Shown in pieces: positions 41,054 through 49,958 of a stretch of 64,000 nucleotides of DNA. Under the pieces are notes generated by a model. It made no database searches. It was not told the DNA's origin and saw only the letters and a list, made by a program, of their open reading frames with translations. Both the position numbers and the translations under genes were made by a program. Source of the stretch: Ascoidea rubescens DSM 1968 (lineage: Eukaryota; Ascomycota; Saccharomycetes; Ascoideales; Ascoideaceae); assembly GCF_001661345.1 (NCBI RefSeq), contig NW_017962920.1:62001-126000 (forward strand), given 5' to 3'. Position 1 is the first letter of the stretch; every line of letters begins with the position of its first letter.

Positions 41054-41078
<25 letters not shown>
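41052..41078. repeat. AAAT tetranucleotide repeat
   Basis: About six tandem AAAT units just after the RAI1 stop codon, between convergent RAI1 and CNS1. Confidence 0.9.
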
Positions 41079-41095
41079 AGTAAAGGCTATATAGT

Positions 41096-42286
41096 TTATC
41101 TTTCAGAATCATTTTTTTCTTTGTTTTCTTTCCATTGTTTTATCCAACTGGAAATATCACTTTTATCAACAATATATACTCTTAAGCATTTATCAAATAA
41201 AGGAATTTTAGGTTCCTGTTGTTGCAAAACTTGAGAGATTTCAACATTTTTGCCCAACTTAATCAAACCACCTTTATCAGTTTCTAAAAATATTTGCTTT
41301 CTCTTGATGTTGTTAAAATAACGTTCATTATCATCGTTATAGAGCAATTTTAATAAATCTGAAGCATTGGATAACTCTCCAAAGGCTTGAACAAAATCAA
41401 ACTTATTTTCAATAGGATGAATCACTATCACAGGAAAAATTAACTGAGATTGAATGTCTTTAAAATCTTCAAGGTAATACTCGAGATTCAAATTCGAGTT
41501 TTTGAAATATTCATCAAAGGAGGCCTTGTTGTTTATGTACGAATCTGAACTACTTAACAACTTGATATTTCTAATTTGAGTGGCCTTTAACAAAAATTTT
41601 TCCTTGAGCTCTTTTAATTTTCTGTTTTTCTCAATTTGATTAAAATACTCTTGTCTTTGTTTAATTTTTTCATTCAAGCCTTTTATTGATAATTCATTTG
41701 TTTTAGTCTTCAACAAAGTATCTGATCTCATCAAGTCCTCAGCAAATTGAACAGATTCTTTAGCCTCTTGAAACTTGTCTAATGCGAGATAAGCTAGCCC
41801 AATTCGATAATAAGCCTTTATGTTTTTGATATCGATTTTTAGTACTTCTTTGGAATCATTGATGGATCTTCTGTAGTTTTTTAAATTGAAATTAGCTATT
41901 GAACGATTTAAATATAAAACTTTTAGAATATCTAAATCCACAATATTTGATTCAGTTTTATTTTCGGGATTGGTCAATACAGCAATGCCCTTGGAGTAGT
42001 ATATGACAGCATTTTTGTAGTCTTTAGATTTAAAACAATCATTTCCCTGGTTCTTGAAATTTGTTGCTATTTCTTCTGGTTCTCCATCGTACACTAGTGC
42101 TTTCAAGGCTTCTAATTGCATGTTATCTTCACTATTTTCTTCATTCAAACTAGTCATGAAAAAGGGCAATTTATTCAATTCTTTTACTATTTCATCTGTT
42201 GATTTGTTGGTAAAGTCGTTCAATTGAGGAGGTAAAAAAGACCCACCTTCCTTGGGAACGTATCTCTTCTTGTCCCAGTTAGACAT
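41096..42286 (-). CDS. CNS1: TPR co-chaperone Cns1
   Basis: 396-residue essential TPR co-chaperone that binds the C-terminus of Hsp90 (and Hsp70) and is linked to translation elongation. The N-terminal motif LPPQLNDFTNKSTDEIVKELNKLPFFMTSL, then LEALKALVYDGEPEEIATNFKNQGN leading into three TPR repeats (about 77-190), and the C-terminal wheel-like domain QLIFPVIVIHPIENKFDFVQ with GGLIKLGKNV and PLFDKCLRVYIV all match S. cerevisiae Cns1 (385 residues). Start at 42286 is the only plausible ATG (MSNWDKKRYVP). Confidence 0.96.
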   Translation of the reverse strand: MSNWDKKRYVPKEGGSFLPPQLNDFTNKSTDEIVKELNKLPFFMTSLNEENSEDNMQLEALKALVYDGEPEEIATNFKNQGNDCFKSKDYKNAVIYYSKGIAVLTNPENKTESNIVDLDILKVLYLNRSIANFNLKNYRRSINDSKEVLKIDIKNIKAYYRIGLAYLALDKFQEAKESVQFAEDLMRSDTLLKTKTNELSIKGLNEKIKQRQEYFNQIEKNRKLKELKEKFLLKATQIRNIKLLSSSDSYINNKASFDEYFKNSNLNLEYYLEDFKDIQSQLIFPVIVIHPIENKFDFVQAFGELSNASDLLKLLYNDDNERYFNNIKRKQIFLETDKGGLIKLGKNVEISQVLQQQEPKIPLFDKCLRVYIVDKSDISSWIKQWKENKEKNDSER

Positions 42287-42650
42287 GATTACAGTTATAT
42301 TTTGGTTGTGTTTTATAAGTTTGATTACACTTTAAAATATATTTTAATCGTTTTGATTCAAACTTTTTCAGTAAAAATTGAAGCAGATGCATATTGATGC
42401 AAGATCCACCGAAAAGGGAAATGGATCAAAAAGAATTAATTACGATTTAATACCTAAGAACATAAAAACAAGCTATAACTAATTAAAAGTAAAAGTAAAA
42501 AAAAAAAAATAAATTAAATTGAGTTAAATTGAAATAAATTAAGATATGAAAATTTAAAACAAAAACCAAAAAGTGTAAAAAAGAAAGAGAATGAAAATGA
42601 AAAAAAATAATAACAATAAAAAGATTCAAAATGTCTGTTTTTTTAGTTGA
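42287..42650. other. CNS1 upstream region
   Basis: 364 bases between the CNS1 start and the end of the yapsin-like gene, AT-rich with A-rich runs at 42,490-42,620. No clear element, gene or RNA. Confidence 0.45.
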
Positions 42651-44627
42651 CTAAACTAATAGCACGATAAAAATAAGAGAACCAGCAAAAATAAATAGGA
42701 TTGAAAAGTTAAAAGGAGATAGTCTTGAGCCACTGCTGAGATCTCTAACGAATTGAAGAGTGTCATTTTCCGATGATGCAGTTGAAAATGTTCTTGTGAA
42801 TCCCAAGCTATAGATACTTTCTTTGAAGGAAGCGAGTGCATCAGTTCCTCCTGTGATGGTTGCTGTTACTGTTGTGGTCCATGGACCATTTCCAATTGAA
42901 GTAGTTGTATAGAAATCATAAGTCCCAACTGGGGTAGAGGCTAGGAATAATTTTGAGGTATATGAAGAGTATAAGGTATAGTTTTCGTAAGTGTAGATTT
43001 GAGTAGCAGGATATCGTGTAATGTTGATGTATGATGTGATGTATTGAAAATAGGAATTGGAGTAATATTTTGCCTTTGTTGCTCTTGATATTTCTTCACC
43101 TTGGGAAACAATATTGACATCATCAAATTCGATTTCAGAGTCTGCATCTGAATAGCCTTCGTAATCATTAATATAAGCATTCCATTCTTCATCCAAGATT
43201 GGAAATTGATTTTTTGTTGAATTGACAGTTGGAGCAAGAGATATAGTATAGTAATCATAATCGTAGACAGCATAAAAGTAGTTTAAAAAGAAGTTACCTA
43301 AAATGAAAAAGTCACCATTTGGATTTTTACGGAAATTGAAATTAAGATAGGTTTCATTGACTGTTTTATTATATTCAACATCATTCATGTCATTATAAGT
43401 ACGAAGAGAATCAAAATTAACGGATATTTTATAAATGGGGATATCTGCTATTAGGCCTGAAAAATTAAAGGATAAATAGCAACCCAAATTGTATAATATA
43501 TCGTAAACATCAGAATAATTGTCATTTTTGACTACTAAATCAGAATCGAAGAAAGAGATTGAGGACAAAAGAGAATCATAGATGTCAGGGGGGAAATAGG
43601 ATCTTGAACCATCATGAGAGAAAGATATTGGATATAATTTATCAGTGAAACACAATTCTGCTTCGGATCTAGTTTCGTTACTAGAGTTTATAAAAGTAGT
43701 TTCTGAAGTGATGTTTAATTGCTGCATTGCTAACTCAAAGAACTGATTTGAAAAGGAGGCATTGGCAAATTTATTTAAAACATCTGTTGAAAATTTTAGA
43801 GAAAAAGAGGATAGGGTGATATCTAAATGCTCGATATCGGGATTGATATTTTGGTCAAATCGATTAATCATTGGGAAAGTCGTTAACTGCCCTTCATACC
43901 TTGTGTGATCTATACCTCCAATTAAAAGGGATCCTTGGTAGTAGAAAGAAGTTGAAGACTCATATCTGAAATATTCAGCCAATACTTTTCTTTGAATTAG
44001 ATTTTGGTCGACCAATAAGTCCATTAGATTACTTCTATTGTAAGAGTTTGAATTTTGATCAGTGATATTAAAAGAGGATATACCAAAACTTCCAAAGGCC
44101 TCATTAACTGATAGAGCCAAACCAAACTTGAAGTCACTGAAAGTTGTTCCATCACTAAAATGTAGAACATCTTTACCCCATAATCCACTTGCAACGGTTA
44201 GATCTGACGAGTTTAAATTGAAAGAGGTATTTAATGACAAGATTGGATCATCAACGGAATTGAGAAATTGAAAAGTGGAAGAATTATGTTCTCTGAAGAT
44301 ACCATAGTTGTAACAATGATTCACAAGGATCTCACCACTGGGATAAGTAAAATTGTTATCATGGAAATAGTACTGAGTATCAGAATAAAAGCAGTAGGGG
44401 TTTAAAATAGAAATTACCCAAACAATATTGGAATCGAAATTTAAAGAAACGTTTAATCTTTGTGGAGGAGTTCCCAAAGATAAAGTGATAAAAGACTTTC
44501 CTGTTTCATAACCATTATATTGGAATTTGATTACGCCAGAGCCGTCAGTGGTAGCAGCAGCAGTAGAGGAGGAGAAGATGTTTATTAGAAGCAAGAAAGA
44601 AAGATACCTGTTGAAATTTGGTAGCAT
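42651..44627 (-). CDS. GPI-anchored yapsin-like protein lacking catalytic Asp motifs
   Basis: 658 residues with an N-terminal signal peptide (hydrophobic YLSFLLLINIFSSSTAAA) and a C-terminal hydrophobic tail (FNFSILFIFAGSLIFIVLLV) after a small-residue site SSGS, typical of GPI anchoring to membrane or wall. The pepsin fold is clear: KSFITLSLGTPPQRLNVSL opens the first lobe, GLWG and GSLLIGGIDHTRYEGQL follow, and FFILGNFFLNYFYAVYDYD closes the second. At the first active site the expected D-T-G-S reads N-F-D-S (residues 63-66); at the second the expected D-S/T-G-T region reads H-D-G-S (about 338-341). Both look non-catalytic. Many N-glycosylation sequons. Closest relatives are yapsins. The gene is divergent from MAD1. 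Confidence 0.87.
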   Translation of the reverse strand: MLPNFNRYLSFLLLINIFSSSTAAATTDGSGVIKFQYNGYETGKSFITLSLGTPPQRLNVSLNFDSNIVWVISILNPYCFYSDTQYYFHDNNFTYPSGEILVNHCYNYGIFREHNSSTFQFLNSVDDPILSLNTSFNLNSSDLTVASGLWGKDVLHFSDGTTFSDFKFGLALSVNEAFGSFGISSFNITDQNSNSYNRSNLMDLLVDQNLIQRKVLAEYFRYESSTSFYYQGSLLIGGIDHTRYEGQLTTFPMINRFDQNINPDIEHLDITLSSFSLKFSTDVLNKFANASFSNQFFELAMQQLNITSETTFINSSNETRSEAELCFTDKLYPISFSHDGSRSYFPPDIYDSLLSSISFFDSDLVVKNDNYSDVYDILYNLGCYLSFNFSGLIADIPIYKISVNFDSLRTYNDMNDVEYNKTVNETYLNFNFRKNPNGDFFILGNFFLNYFYAVYDYDYYTISLAPTVNSTKNQFPILDEEWNAYINDYEGYSDADSEIEFDDVNIVSQGEEISRATKAKYYSNSYFQYITSYINITRYPATQIYTYENYTLYSSYTSKLFLASTPVGTYDFYTTTSIGNGPWTTTVTATITGGTDALASFKESIYSLGFTRTFSTASSENDTLQFVRDLSSGSRLSPFNFSILFIFAGSLIFIVLLV

Positions 44628-45398
44628 TTTGACAGATTAGATTGAGATTTATATGCTGTTAGTGGAATATAAGAAACATTTCACCCTAAATAGTGATAGT
44701 GATGAATGGATCTAATTTATTTATTTATAAGCTGAAAGTTTCAACTTCTGAACAAAGTTTGCAGGACATTTTGGTGGGACTTTTGCGGAGGAGCCTCAGA
44801 AAAACGTATATTCGTCTGCCGTATAATACGAATTATTGTTGCGCATGCGGTTCGTATTTGTGCATAAACTCAGAAGCTTAGTACATTAAAAGTAACTTGA
44901 AGGTAAATACGGGTCGGAAACAAAAAAAGCGTACATGTTTCGAAGTTACGTCTTATCCGTAGAACGTCATTGCCGAAGAAGAGGAACAGTTATCATCCAA
45001 TAGGTCTTATCCACAGGTTCAGAATATGTTTGGTTGGAAACAGCAAGAGAGAGGAAAACTTGCCAATAAAAACAGAGCTGCTCTTGAGGGCCGTGCATCT
45101 ATTTAAACCACAAAGAAATATACTGGTATCGACTCTGTAGCTTTAATTGTGGTTGAGTTTCGCCAAACAATAGAAAAAAGCAGCTCCGGTCGAAACACCG
45201 AAATTTACGCCGAATCCACGGAATACTCGGAAACACCACTTCTAATCCGGCATGTACCGAATGAAATCCCGTGACCGGCGCAAAAGCCGAAAACCAGCAC
45301 AGGAGGTGAATAAAGTGAAGAAAGTGAAGAAAGTGAAGAAGAAGCAAAGAAGAAAATATAAACACTGTGAAACTGCTGGAATTTATTTGCTGCTGAAA
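44628..45398. promoter_or_regulatory. Yapsin-like / MAD1 divergent intergenic region
   Basis: 771 bases of balanced composition. Seen: an 8-bp perfect inverted repeat AATACGAA (44825-44832) and TTCGTATT (44851-44858) around CGCATGCG, and a cluster of CCGAA cores at 45198, 45210, 45257 and 45287 plus opposite-strand copies. The MAD1 frame is open from an ATG at 45252, giving a Lys/Arg-rich extension I do not favour. A 62-residue frame at 44693-44881 is not convincing. Confidence 0.4.
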
Positions 45399-48077
45399 AT
45401 GGACTTTGGGTTTTCAGGGAACAAGAAGCAGTTGAATTCTTTCATATCTGGTTCAGAGAGCCACTTCAATGAAAGTGACATGGAGCTAGACGACCAAGAG
45501 GCTGCTGAAGAGCTGTTGAACAGGTCCAGGGCCTCGTTATCCCACTACAACAACATGTCCCATGTTTCCTCCAGGAGCAATGTTCATGGCAGCTCTATCA
45601 ATGTTGCTCACAGATTCGATTCAATTGAGGTTGCCAACTTGAAATCAGAGATTGAGTCGTTGAGATCCCAGTTGGCGATATTGAACAACTCCCACAAATC
45701 TGAGATACTAACCTACGAGACTGAATTGAACTCGACCAGAAATGAAATTGACTCTTTGAACCTACAAATTGTCAATTTGAACAACGACAACGAGTTCTTG
45801 TACAAGACAAATGAGGACTTGAATACAAAGTTGAAAAACGTCAATGAAATAACTCTAAACACAGCTAAATCTCTTAACAATAAAATCAATAGCTTGAATT
45901 TAGAATTAATCGAAAAAAACGATTTGATCTTGGAAAAGGATTCAAATATATTAGAACTAAATAACAAAATTGACAACTTATACAAAAACTTGAAAGATCT
46001 ACAGCATGAAAACAACAATTTTAAAAATGAATTTAACGACCAAATTAATCAATTATCTATTCAAAACTCACATTTAGAAGATTTAAATTCAAATTTGCAA
46101 ATCAAAATTGACAACTCTTCTACAATCTTAAACAATCAAACAAATTACACTGATCTATTGTCTCAAATTAAATTTTTAAAAAATGATTTACTAACTCAAC
46201 TCAATATTAATACCAATTTAAATAAAAAAATTAAAGATTTATCTTTCAAATTAAAAACCCAAACTCAATCAAGTACAAGCACTCCATCTTCAACTTCTTC
46301 AACTTCTAATCAAATTCTCAATAACAATACCAATACTAATGCCAATAATAACACAAATTCTATAACCATATCAATACTAAATGATAAAATATCCTCTTTA
46401 AAAAAGAAATTAAGTTCATACTCGAGCTTAAACGACGATTACAACTCTTTGAAATTAAAGCTTATCAAATATCAACAACAATTTCAAAAATTCTTATACT
46501 ATGTATCTTATGACAATAAAAGCAATAAGAACCTTGAAACGGATTTTGATATTGAATCAATTCTATTAAACTTGAAAAGAAACTCAAATACAATAGATTC
46601 ACTAAAATCTCACATTGAGTTACTTAATGATTACATTAATGAATTGAAATCCAAAAATAATGAATTGAGTTTAAAACTTTTAAATTCAGACAAAGAATCT
46701 ATCACAATTCAAGAAAAACTTAAAAATGAATCAATTTTAAGGAAAAATTTCGAAAGGGAAAAAGCCTTATCTCAAAGAGAATCTTCTCATTTAAGAAGTC
46801 AAATTATCAGACTAAATTCTTTAATTGATAAATTTATAACCAACAATCAAAATAACAATAACATCGGCAACAATAATAATAACAACAATACAAACAACAA
46901 TAGCAATAATAATACCAATACTAACACTAATACTAATACTAATAATAACAATAGCAATAACAACAACAATAACAATATTAAAAATCTAAAATTCAATAAG
47001 CAAAATAAACAAAATAAATTTGGTAAAAACAACACCAATGAAAACCAAGATTCTGATAATAATCAAAAAATAATTGAACTCTTGCAAATTAAAAACAAAA
47101 ATGATCAACAAGTAAAAAATTTGGAGGGTTTAATCACCGAATATAAAACTCAATTAGATAGTATTAACAAAAACTTGGCAATTCAAGAGAACCTCGAATT
47201 AATGAATGAAAATAATAAACGCCAGAAATTAAATGATTCTTCACAAAAAATCTTAAAATCAGACACTAAAATAATTGAAAATTATCAAAATAAAATTACA
47301 GAATTGGATAATAAAATCTTAAAATTAGATCAAGATTTAAAAGAAAAAGAAAAAGACATATTCAATCTATCAAAAGATAATAAAGATTTAAATCATAGAT
47401 TGAGTGAAGTTATAAGTTTGAAAGAAAAAGAAAATCAACTCCAATTATTACAATTAAAAGATAATCCAATGCTAAATTATCAAAAAATTAAACAAGAGAC
47501 TTTAGATACCTTGAAAAAAGAAAATGAAGATTTATTAAAAGAATTAAAAAACAATAATAAAAATATTGACCAAGAAAACAAAAATTATATACCAATATCA
47601 GTTTTGGATAGATTTTTGCTTGATCAAGAAGCCTTGGAGAGAAAATTAATAGAAAGTAATAAAAGAATGACCAGGCTACGTGAAGTTTATAATAAAAAGT
47701 CTTTAGAATTTTTACAATCGATAAATCTGTTATTTGGATTCACTTTAGAGTTTTTTGCCAAATCAAAAAAAGTTAAATTAATTTCTAAATATTCAATAAT
47801 AAAACAACAAAAAAGTGATAAGAATAATAATGATAAAGACGAAAACATGGACGCAAAAGAAGAAGAAGAAGAAGAAGAAAAGGCATTGGAAAGAAATTAT
47901 ATTATTATTGATCCATTTTCAAATTCATTTCAAATATCCGGTGATTGCGATGATAGCTTTAAAGCAAAATGTGAAAATTTGGTTCAATTTTGGATTGAAG
48001 ATAAAAAACAAATTCCATGCTTTTTAGCAGCTTTAAGTTTGGAGCTATTTGAAGAAAATGTAAATAAGATAGAGTAA
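45399..48077 (+). CDS. MAD1: Spindle-assembly checkpoint protein Mad1
   Basis: 892 residues from the ATG at 45399 (an in-frame ATG at 45252 would add 49 mostly basic residues). Mad1 is a coiled-coil protein at nuclear pores and unattached kinetochores that templates Mad2 conversion. Heptad-rich coiled coil spans most of residues 80-780, broken by an Asn-rich insert (46850-46980). The C-terminal globular head is the diagnostic part: ALERKLIESNKRMTRLREVYNKKSLEFLQSINLLFGFTLEF, then IIDPFSNSFQISG and FWIEDKKQIPCFLAALSLELF. The RLRE corresponds in place to the RLK motif that binds Bub1. S. cerevisiae Mad1 has 749 residues. Confidence 0.9.
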   Translation: MDFGFSGNKKQLNSFISGSESHFNESDMELDDQEAAEELLNRSRASLSHYNNMSHVSSRSNVHGSSINVAHRFDSIEVANLKSEIESLRSQLAILNNSHKSEILTYETELNSTRNEIDSLNLQIVNLNNDNEFLYKTNEDLNTKLKNVNEITLNTAKSLNNKINSLNLELIEKNDLILEKDSNILELNNKIDNLYKNLKDLQHENNNFKNEFNDQINQLSIQNSHLEDLNSNLQIKIDNSSTILNNQTNYTDLLSQIKFLKNDLLTQLNINTNLNKKIKDLSFKLKTQTQSSTSTPSSTSSTSNQILNNNTNTNANNNTNSITISILNDKISSLKKKLSSYSSLNDDYNSLKLKLIKYQQQFQKFLYYVSYDNKSNKNLETDFDIESILLNLKRNSNTIDSLKSHIELLNDYINELKSKNNELSLKLLNSDKESITIQEKLKNESILRKNFEREKALSQRESSHLRSQIIRLNSLIDKFITNNQNNNNIGNNNNNNNTNNNSNNNTNTNTNTNTNNNNSNNNNNNNIKNLKFNKQNKQNKFGKNNTNENQDSDNNQKIIELLQIKNKNDQQVKNLEGLITEYKTQLDSINKNLAIQENLELMNENNKRQKLNDSSQKILKSDTKIIENYQNKITELDNKILKLDQDLKEKEKDIFNLSKDNKDLNHRLSEVISLKEKENQLQLLQLKDNPMLNYQKIKQETLDTLKKENEDLLKELKNNNKNIDQENKNYIPISVLDRFLLDQEALERKLIESNKRMTRLREVYNKKSLEFLQSINLLFGFTLEFFAKSKKVKLISKYSIIKQQKSDKNNNDKDENMDAKEEEEEEEKALERNYIIIDPFSNSFQISGDCDDSFKAKCENLVQFWIEDKKQIPCFLAALSLELFEENVNKIE
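46850..46980 (+). repeat. AAC/AAT and ACTAAT repeats coding Asn/Thr-rich insert
   Basis: In-frame low-complexity insert in the Mad1 coiled coil: Asn runs with an inner (Asn-Thr)n stretch. Confidence 0.85.
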
Positions 48078-48272
48078 ATTTAAATAATAAAAGATAATTA
48101 TATCAATATTGAGTATATTGTTGGATTCAGAAGTTTAGTTTTAATTTTAATTTTAATTACAATTTAATATCGAGAGTTGTTTTATATTTATTATATATTG
48201 AGAGCGAATATTAGTCTTTAAGAAATAAATATTTAAAATAAAAAGTTATTAATCAGGATAGTAGATTACAAA

Positions 48273-49541
48273 TCATAGGTTAAAATTATTGTTGGAATCC
48301 TTTGTGTAATATTTTTCTTCAGTAACAATAGCGTCAATAAATTTGCTTTCAGTTATATCAAAACTTGGATTCCAAACGTTCATGTTTTGTGGAGTAATTA
48401 AGACCTTTGCAATAATTACATCATTGTCCTGGTTAAGTTTTAAATTATTTGTTGTTGGATCGATTAAACCACCAGTTACATTTTGAAATTCAGCTGCTGG
48501 TCTTTCTTCAACAACAATGTGATCGCCATTATCGATGCTTTGATCGATTGTAGTAGTTGGAGCAGCAACAATGAATCCTATTTCAGGGTTCAAGTAGGCC
48601 AATTGGGACAATTGAAAAGTACCAATTTTATTGGCAGTGTCACCATTTTTAGCGATTCTGTCAGCACCAACTATGATGAATTTGATGGGAGGAAAGTTTA
48701 AATTTTTTGATTTAATAGATTTGATCAAGAAGGAAACCATTGAGTCGGTAATCAATGTTGATGGAATCTTTTCTTCAATTAATTCGTAGGAAGTTAATCT
48801 CGAACCCTGATTATAGGGTCGTGTTTCTAAGGGAAAGACATGAGCCAAATGTGGGATATTGAAATCTCTTTTGAGTTTTTTCGAGGAAGAACCGTCGGTT
48901 GGTTCATCGGATTCATAATTCAATGGGCTTAAGCTCCATAGTTTTCTGATAATACCCAAAGCAGTCCCATAAGCAGCAGTTGCCAAAGATCCAGTATTAC
49001 ATATGGTCAAGACAGAGAATTCGCCAGAGAAATTTTGATTTTGCAATTGAGTCAAAATAAAGTCAGCGCCGTTTTCGCCAATCAAATAGTTGTTTTTTAG
49101 GTCTTTGGATTCCAAATCCACAGCATAGTTGTAGATGGTTTGATAGATTCCAGACAAAGTGATATTGTTCTGATCATTGGCTGATAAACTTTGAACAATA
49201 TCGTTGCATGCATTCGACAAGTTGACGGCAGTCGGTCGCGATGAAACCAAAAACTGGATTCGGGCAAAGAGATTTGCTTTGAAGTTTTTGATATCGTTCA
49301 AGTCGTAGTATGTCTGGGAGAAACTTCTGACATTTAGAATGTAGTTTAGCTCCACAACAATCGAAAACACACCAACAATAGCGATAGCTGGGGCACCTCG
49401 TACCTGCATTTTCTTAATAGCATCGAAGGCATCGCTGATTGAATTTATCCGGATGTATTTGGTCTGAAAGGGAATCAATAGCTGGTTGAGAACCAGAAGC
49501 TGGAGCTTGTTCTGGTCGAATCTGATGGCCTGTAAAGTCAT
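48273..49541 (-). CDS. MRI1: Methylthioribose-1-phosphate isomerase
   Basis: 422-residue enzyme converting 5-methylthioribose-1-phosphate to the ribulose form in methionine salvage; related to eIF2B regulatory subunits. The frame opens at a TTG at 49556; the first ATG is 49541 (MTLQAIRFDQNKLQLL), which fits the family start. Diagnostic segments are MQVRGAPAIAIVG, the catalytic-Cys loop LTICNTGSLATAAYG, ETRPYNQGSRLTSYEL and the catalytic-Asp loop IVGADRIAKNGDTANKIGT. S. cerevisiae Mri1 has 411 residues. The promoter shared with RPB1 has three CACGTG sites, fitting Cbf1/Met4-type sulfur control by inference. Confidence 0.96.
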   Translation of the reverse strand: MTLQAIRFDQNKLQLLVLNQLLIPFQTKYIRINSISDAFDAIKKMQVRGAPAIAIVGVFSIVVELNYILNVRSFSQTYYDLNDIKNFKANLFARIQFLVSSRPTAVNLSNACNDIVQSLSANDQNNITLSGIYQTIYNYAVDLESKDLKNNYLIGENGADFILTQLQNQNFSGEFSVLTICNTGSLATAAYGTALGIIRKLWSLSPLNYESDEPTDGSSSKKLKRDFNIPHLAHVFPLETRPYNQGSRLTSYELIEEKIPSTLITDSMVSFLIKSIKSKNLNFPPIKFIIVGADRIAKNGDTANKIGTFQLSQLAYLNPEIGFIVAAPTTTIDQSIDNGDHIVVEERPAAEFQNVTGGLIDPTTNNLKLNQDNDVIIAKVLITPQNMNVWNPSFDITESKFIDAIVTEEKYYTKDSNNNFNL

Positions 49542-49958
49542 AGTACTGTTCTCCAATGATTCTGTTCAAAAAGAAACAATTCTTCAAACCAAAACTAATC
49601 TCATCGACAAAAAACCCAAAAAGTCGAGCAGCGGAAAGCACCGGTTATAAATCCGCGTCATATCCACAGATAATTAGCAATCAGCACGTGACGTTATGAT
49701 CCCGTGATTATAAATAATCGCGTGACCCGCAATTATCACGTGATTAACACTATCACGTGCTCTGAAAATTGAAAGAGGAAGATTGAAAATAAATCTCAGA
49801 GGCTGTTGAAGAAATGGCTGTAGGTGTATAAGGTGTTCTATCGTTATATCCTTCTTTTAATTCTGAACCAGATTAAAGGAGTGTAGCAGATATATCTAAG
49901 CATTCATATCCAGTTCACTTGCTTGGTAGTCTGATATCACACAGAGAAGCATTTCGTT
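49542..49958. promoter_or_regulatory. MRI1-RPB1 divergent promoter with three CACGTG sites
   Basis: CACGTG at 49685-49690, 49737-49742 and 49754-49759. The second lies in ATCACGTGAT and the third follows ATC, so both fit the RTCACGTG form preferred by Cbf1 with Met4-Met28. Half-sites CCCGTGATTA and GCGTGACCC lie between. About 200 bases of leader precede the RPB1 ATG at 49959. Confidence 0.55.

Noticed and set aside
44693-44881. 62-residue frame upstream of MAD1
   Set aside because: Starts at GTG (ATG four codons later), no homology or domain, in the middle of a divergent promoter.
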